This document shows positions 36,512 through 37,576 of a DNA stretch of 37,576 nucleotides, one piece after another. The stretch spans positions 1-37,576 of IMG/VR virus record IMGVR_UViG_3300020165_000059. One strand, written 5' to 3'. How positions within the stretch are numbered: position 1 is the first letter of the stretch; the number at the start of each line of letters is the position of its first letter. Both the position numbers and the translations under genes were made by a program. This stretch comes from a virus. A model generated the notes under the pieces. The model was not told the origin of the DNA and did not search any database. It saw only the letters and a list, made by a program, of their open reading frames with translations.

Positions 36512-36679
36512 ATGTATAAAATAATAAGATACAAAGGTGTAGAAGGACAAAATCAAACTATTCAATGTATTTTTAGAATACAAGATAATGCCTCTATTCC
36601 ATTGGATGAAAAAAACACAGACTATCAAGAATACCTAGAATGGGTAGCAGAAGGTAACACACCAGAAGAAGAAGAATAA
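36512..36679 (+). CDS. Small tail-fibre-associated protein, paralogue
   Basis: 55 residues. DYQEYLEWVAEGNTPEEEE repeats the signature of the gene at 33672-33866, and the N-terminal halves also look alike. Stop overlaps the next ATG (TAATG). Too short for an independent enzyme. Probably a fibre-assembly factor. Confidence 0.55.
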   Translation: MYKIIRYKGVEGQNQTIQCIFRIQDNASIPLDEKNTDYQEYLEWVAEGNTPEEEE

Positions 36680-37398
36680 TGTACGGCTTATCTGCATTTT
36701 CACAGAGTCCATATTCTGCATTAGGCACTATAACAAAAACAGGTGCTGCACAAATACAAGGTGTAGGCACTCTCACAGCTAGTGCATTAAGAGAAAGAAC
36801 TGCTGTTGCATCTATCAGTGCAACTGCTACTTTAACGGCAGATGGGTTAAGAATACAGCTTGCTAATGCAAGTATTAATGGTCAAGCGACTGTTACTGCA
36901 TTAGGTGGTCTGATTAATAATGCAACAGGTTCTATTACTGGCACTGCAACTGTTACTTCTAATGCTGTTTATGTAGCATTTGGTAGTGGTGATATAAGTG
37001 GTCGTGCAACACTGACTGTCGCTTTATCAGGTTCTATTATTTATGCTGATGCAAGTATTAGTGGTACAGCTACACTAACTGCTGATGGATTAAGAATACA
37101 ATTTGGTGATGCTAGTATTACAAGCACTGCTACTGTAACAGCGTTAGGTGGATTGATAGCAACAGGAAGTGCAAGTATAGAGGGAGTAGCAACATTAGAA
37201 TTACCATCAACCACTGTAATAAGACACGCAGATGCTTCTGTAAATGGTGTAAGTACAGTAGTATCATTAGGAACTTTACTTGGTGAAGAATGGACTGATG
37301 TTCCTGTAGAAAATAATACATGGTCAGCAGTATCAGCAGGTAGTAATGTATGGACAGATTCAACAACAGGAACTAATAAATGGAAACGACAAGGATAA
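36679..37398 (+). CDS. Repetitive beta-rich virion protein
   Basis: 239 residues made largely of tandem repeats of about 20-22 residues: ASISATATLTADGLRIQLAN, ASINGQATVTALGGLINN, GSITGTATVTSNAVYVAF and again ASISGTATLTADGLRIQFGD. The regular pattern suggests a beta-solenoid or string of beta hairpins. The end repeats short Trp units (EEWTDV, NTWSAV, NVWTDS, NKWKRQG). Probably a fibre or appendage. Confidence 0.6.
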   Translation: MYGLSAFSQSPYSALGTITKTGAAQIQGVGTLTASALRERTAVASISATATLTADGLRIQLANASINGQATVTALGGLINNATGSITGTATVTSNAVYVAFGSGDISGRATLTVALSGSIIYADASISGTATLTADGLRIQFGDASITSTATVTALGGLIATGSASIEGVATLELPSTTVIRHADASVNGVSTVVSLGTLLGEEWTDVPVENNTWSAVSAGSNVWTDSTTGTNKWKRQG

Positions 37399-37401
37399 AA
37401 C

Positions 37402-37576
37402 ATGGCAAAAACTAAAATATCAGAATGGGACAGTGTTGCAGCTAACAATACTGACATAAACAATATTAACATAAATGAAGGATGTCCTCCCAGTACCATT
37501 AACAACGCTATTCGTGAAACAATGGCACAAGTTAAAGATTACATAGATGGCTCTAGTGGTGATTATCTTGTTAATA
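37402..37576 (+). CDS. Tail fibre protein, 3' end outside window
   Basis: Starts at ATG 37402 and runs off the right edge (58 codons visible). KISEWDSVAANNTDINNINI, then NEGCPPSTINNAIRETMAQV: the virion-anchoring N-terminus common to marine and other podovirus fibres. The receptor-binding part is not visible. Confidence 0.8.
   Translation, partial: MAKTKISEWDSVAANNTDINNININEGCPPSTINNAIRETMAQVKDYIDGSSGDYLVN

Noticed and set aside
1-37576. tRNA genes or other structured RNAs of known class
   Set aside because: No cloverleaf with TTC-x-A-x-x loop and CCA-like end was seen in the intergenic stretches on either strand by eye. A covariance-model scan was not possible.

Overview
The window is a nearly complete genome segment of an AT-rich tailed phage. 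It holds a P22-like portal, scaffold, DUF5309-type major capsid protein, adaptor and P22 gp10-like tail protein. It also holds large ejection-type virion proteins and no tape measure or tail sheath, which together point to a podovirus. Both ends cut through tail genes, so the contig is probably a circularly permuted or partial genome. No integrase, DNA polymerase, primase or tRNA gene was seen. The host is not stated by the sequence. A 23-codon pqqA-like gene at 11669-11740, together with the low G+C, suggests a PQQ-using and perhaps methylotrophic planktonic proteobacterium (inference).

Layout. 1-7158 (+): tail and internal virion proteins. 7158-8896 (+): lysis cassette (small membrane proteins, two holin candidates, M15 endolysin). 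8945-11563 (-): an operon of small genes with two nuclease-fold candidates, a Q-like antiterminator, tandem zinc-ribbon proteins and a DUF3310 protein. 11669-11740 (+): pqqA-like gene, abutting a strong terminator that serves the opposite strand. 11774-15217 (-): replication and recombination operon (SSB-like protein, YqaJ exonuclease, DUF1071 annealing protein, DnaB-like helicase, initiator-like protein, small helix-turn-helix regulator). 15218-15497: divergent control region. 15498-21307 (+): four consecutive promoter-to-terminator cassettes of tiny, mostly acidic unknown genes, ending with a frameshifted SprT-like metallopeptidase. 19923-21794: DnaA-box-containing sequence. 21738-29474 (+): terminase small subunit, small basic proteins, endonuclease VII, terminase large subunit, portal, scaffold and capsid. 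29530-37576 (+): adaptor, then a long modular receptor-binding and tail-fibre locus.

Three sequence signals are not explained by ordinary gene content. (1) The palindrome GTTTAAAC occurs 33 times, 27 of them between 8.9 and 21.7 kb. It often lies exactly between the ribosome-binding site and the start codon, and in six genes it supplies the stop codon of the gene. (2) A composite element, TTATCTTATCTGTTATA followed at a fixed distance by three TCTAGA repeats spaced exactly 11 bp apart, is present twice in the same orientation: in the divergent control region and just upstream of the structural operon. (3) The pqqA-like gene sits alone on the opposite strand between two leftward gene blocks.

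How the parts likely work together (inference). The helix-turn-helix protein and the repeated operators balance leftward replication genes against rightward early genes. The replication proteins recruit the host polymerase. The Q-like protein and/or the TCTAGA-array element switch on packaging, capsid, tail and lysis genes. PqqA would supply precursor peptide to the host PQQ pathway during infection.
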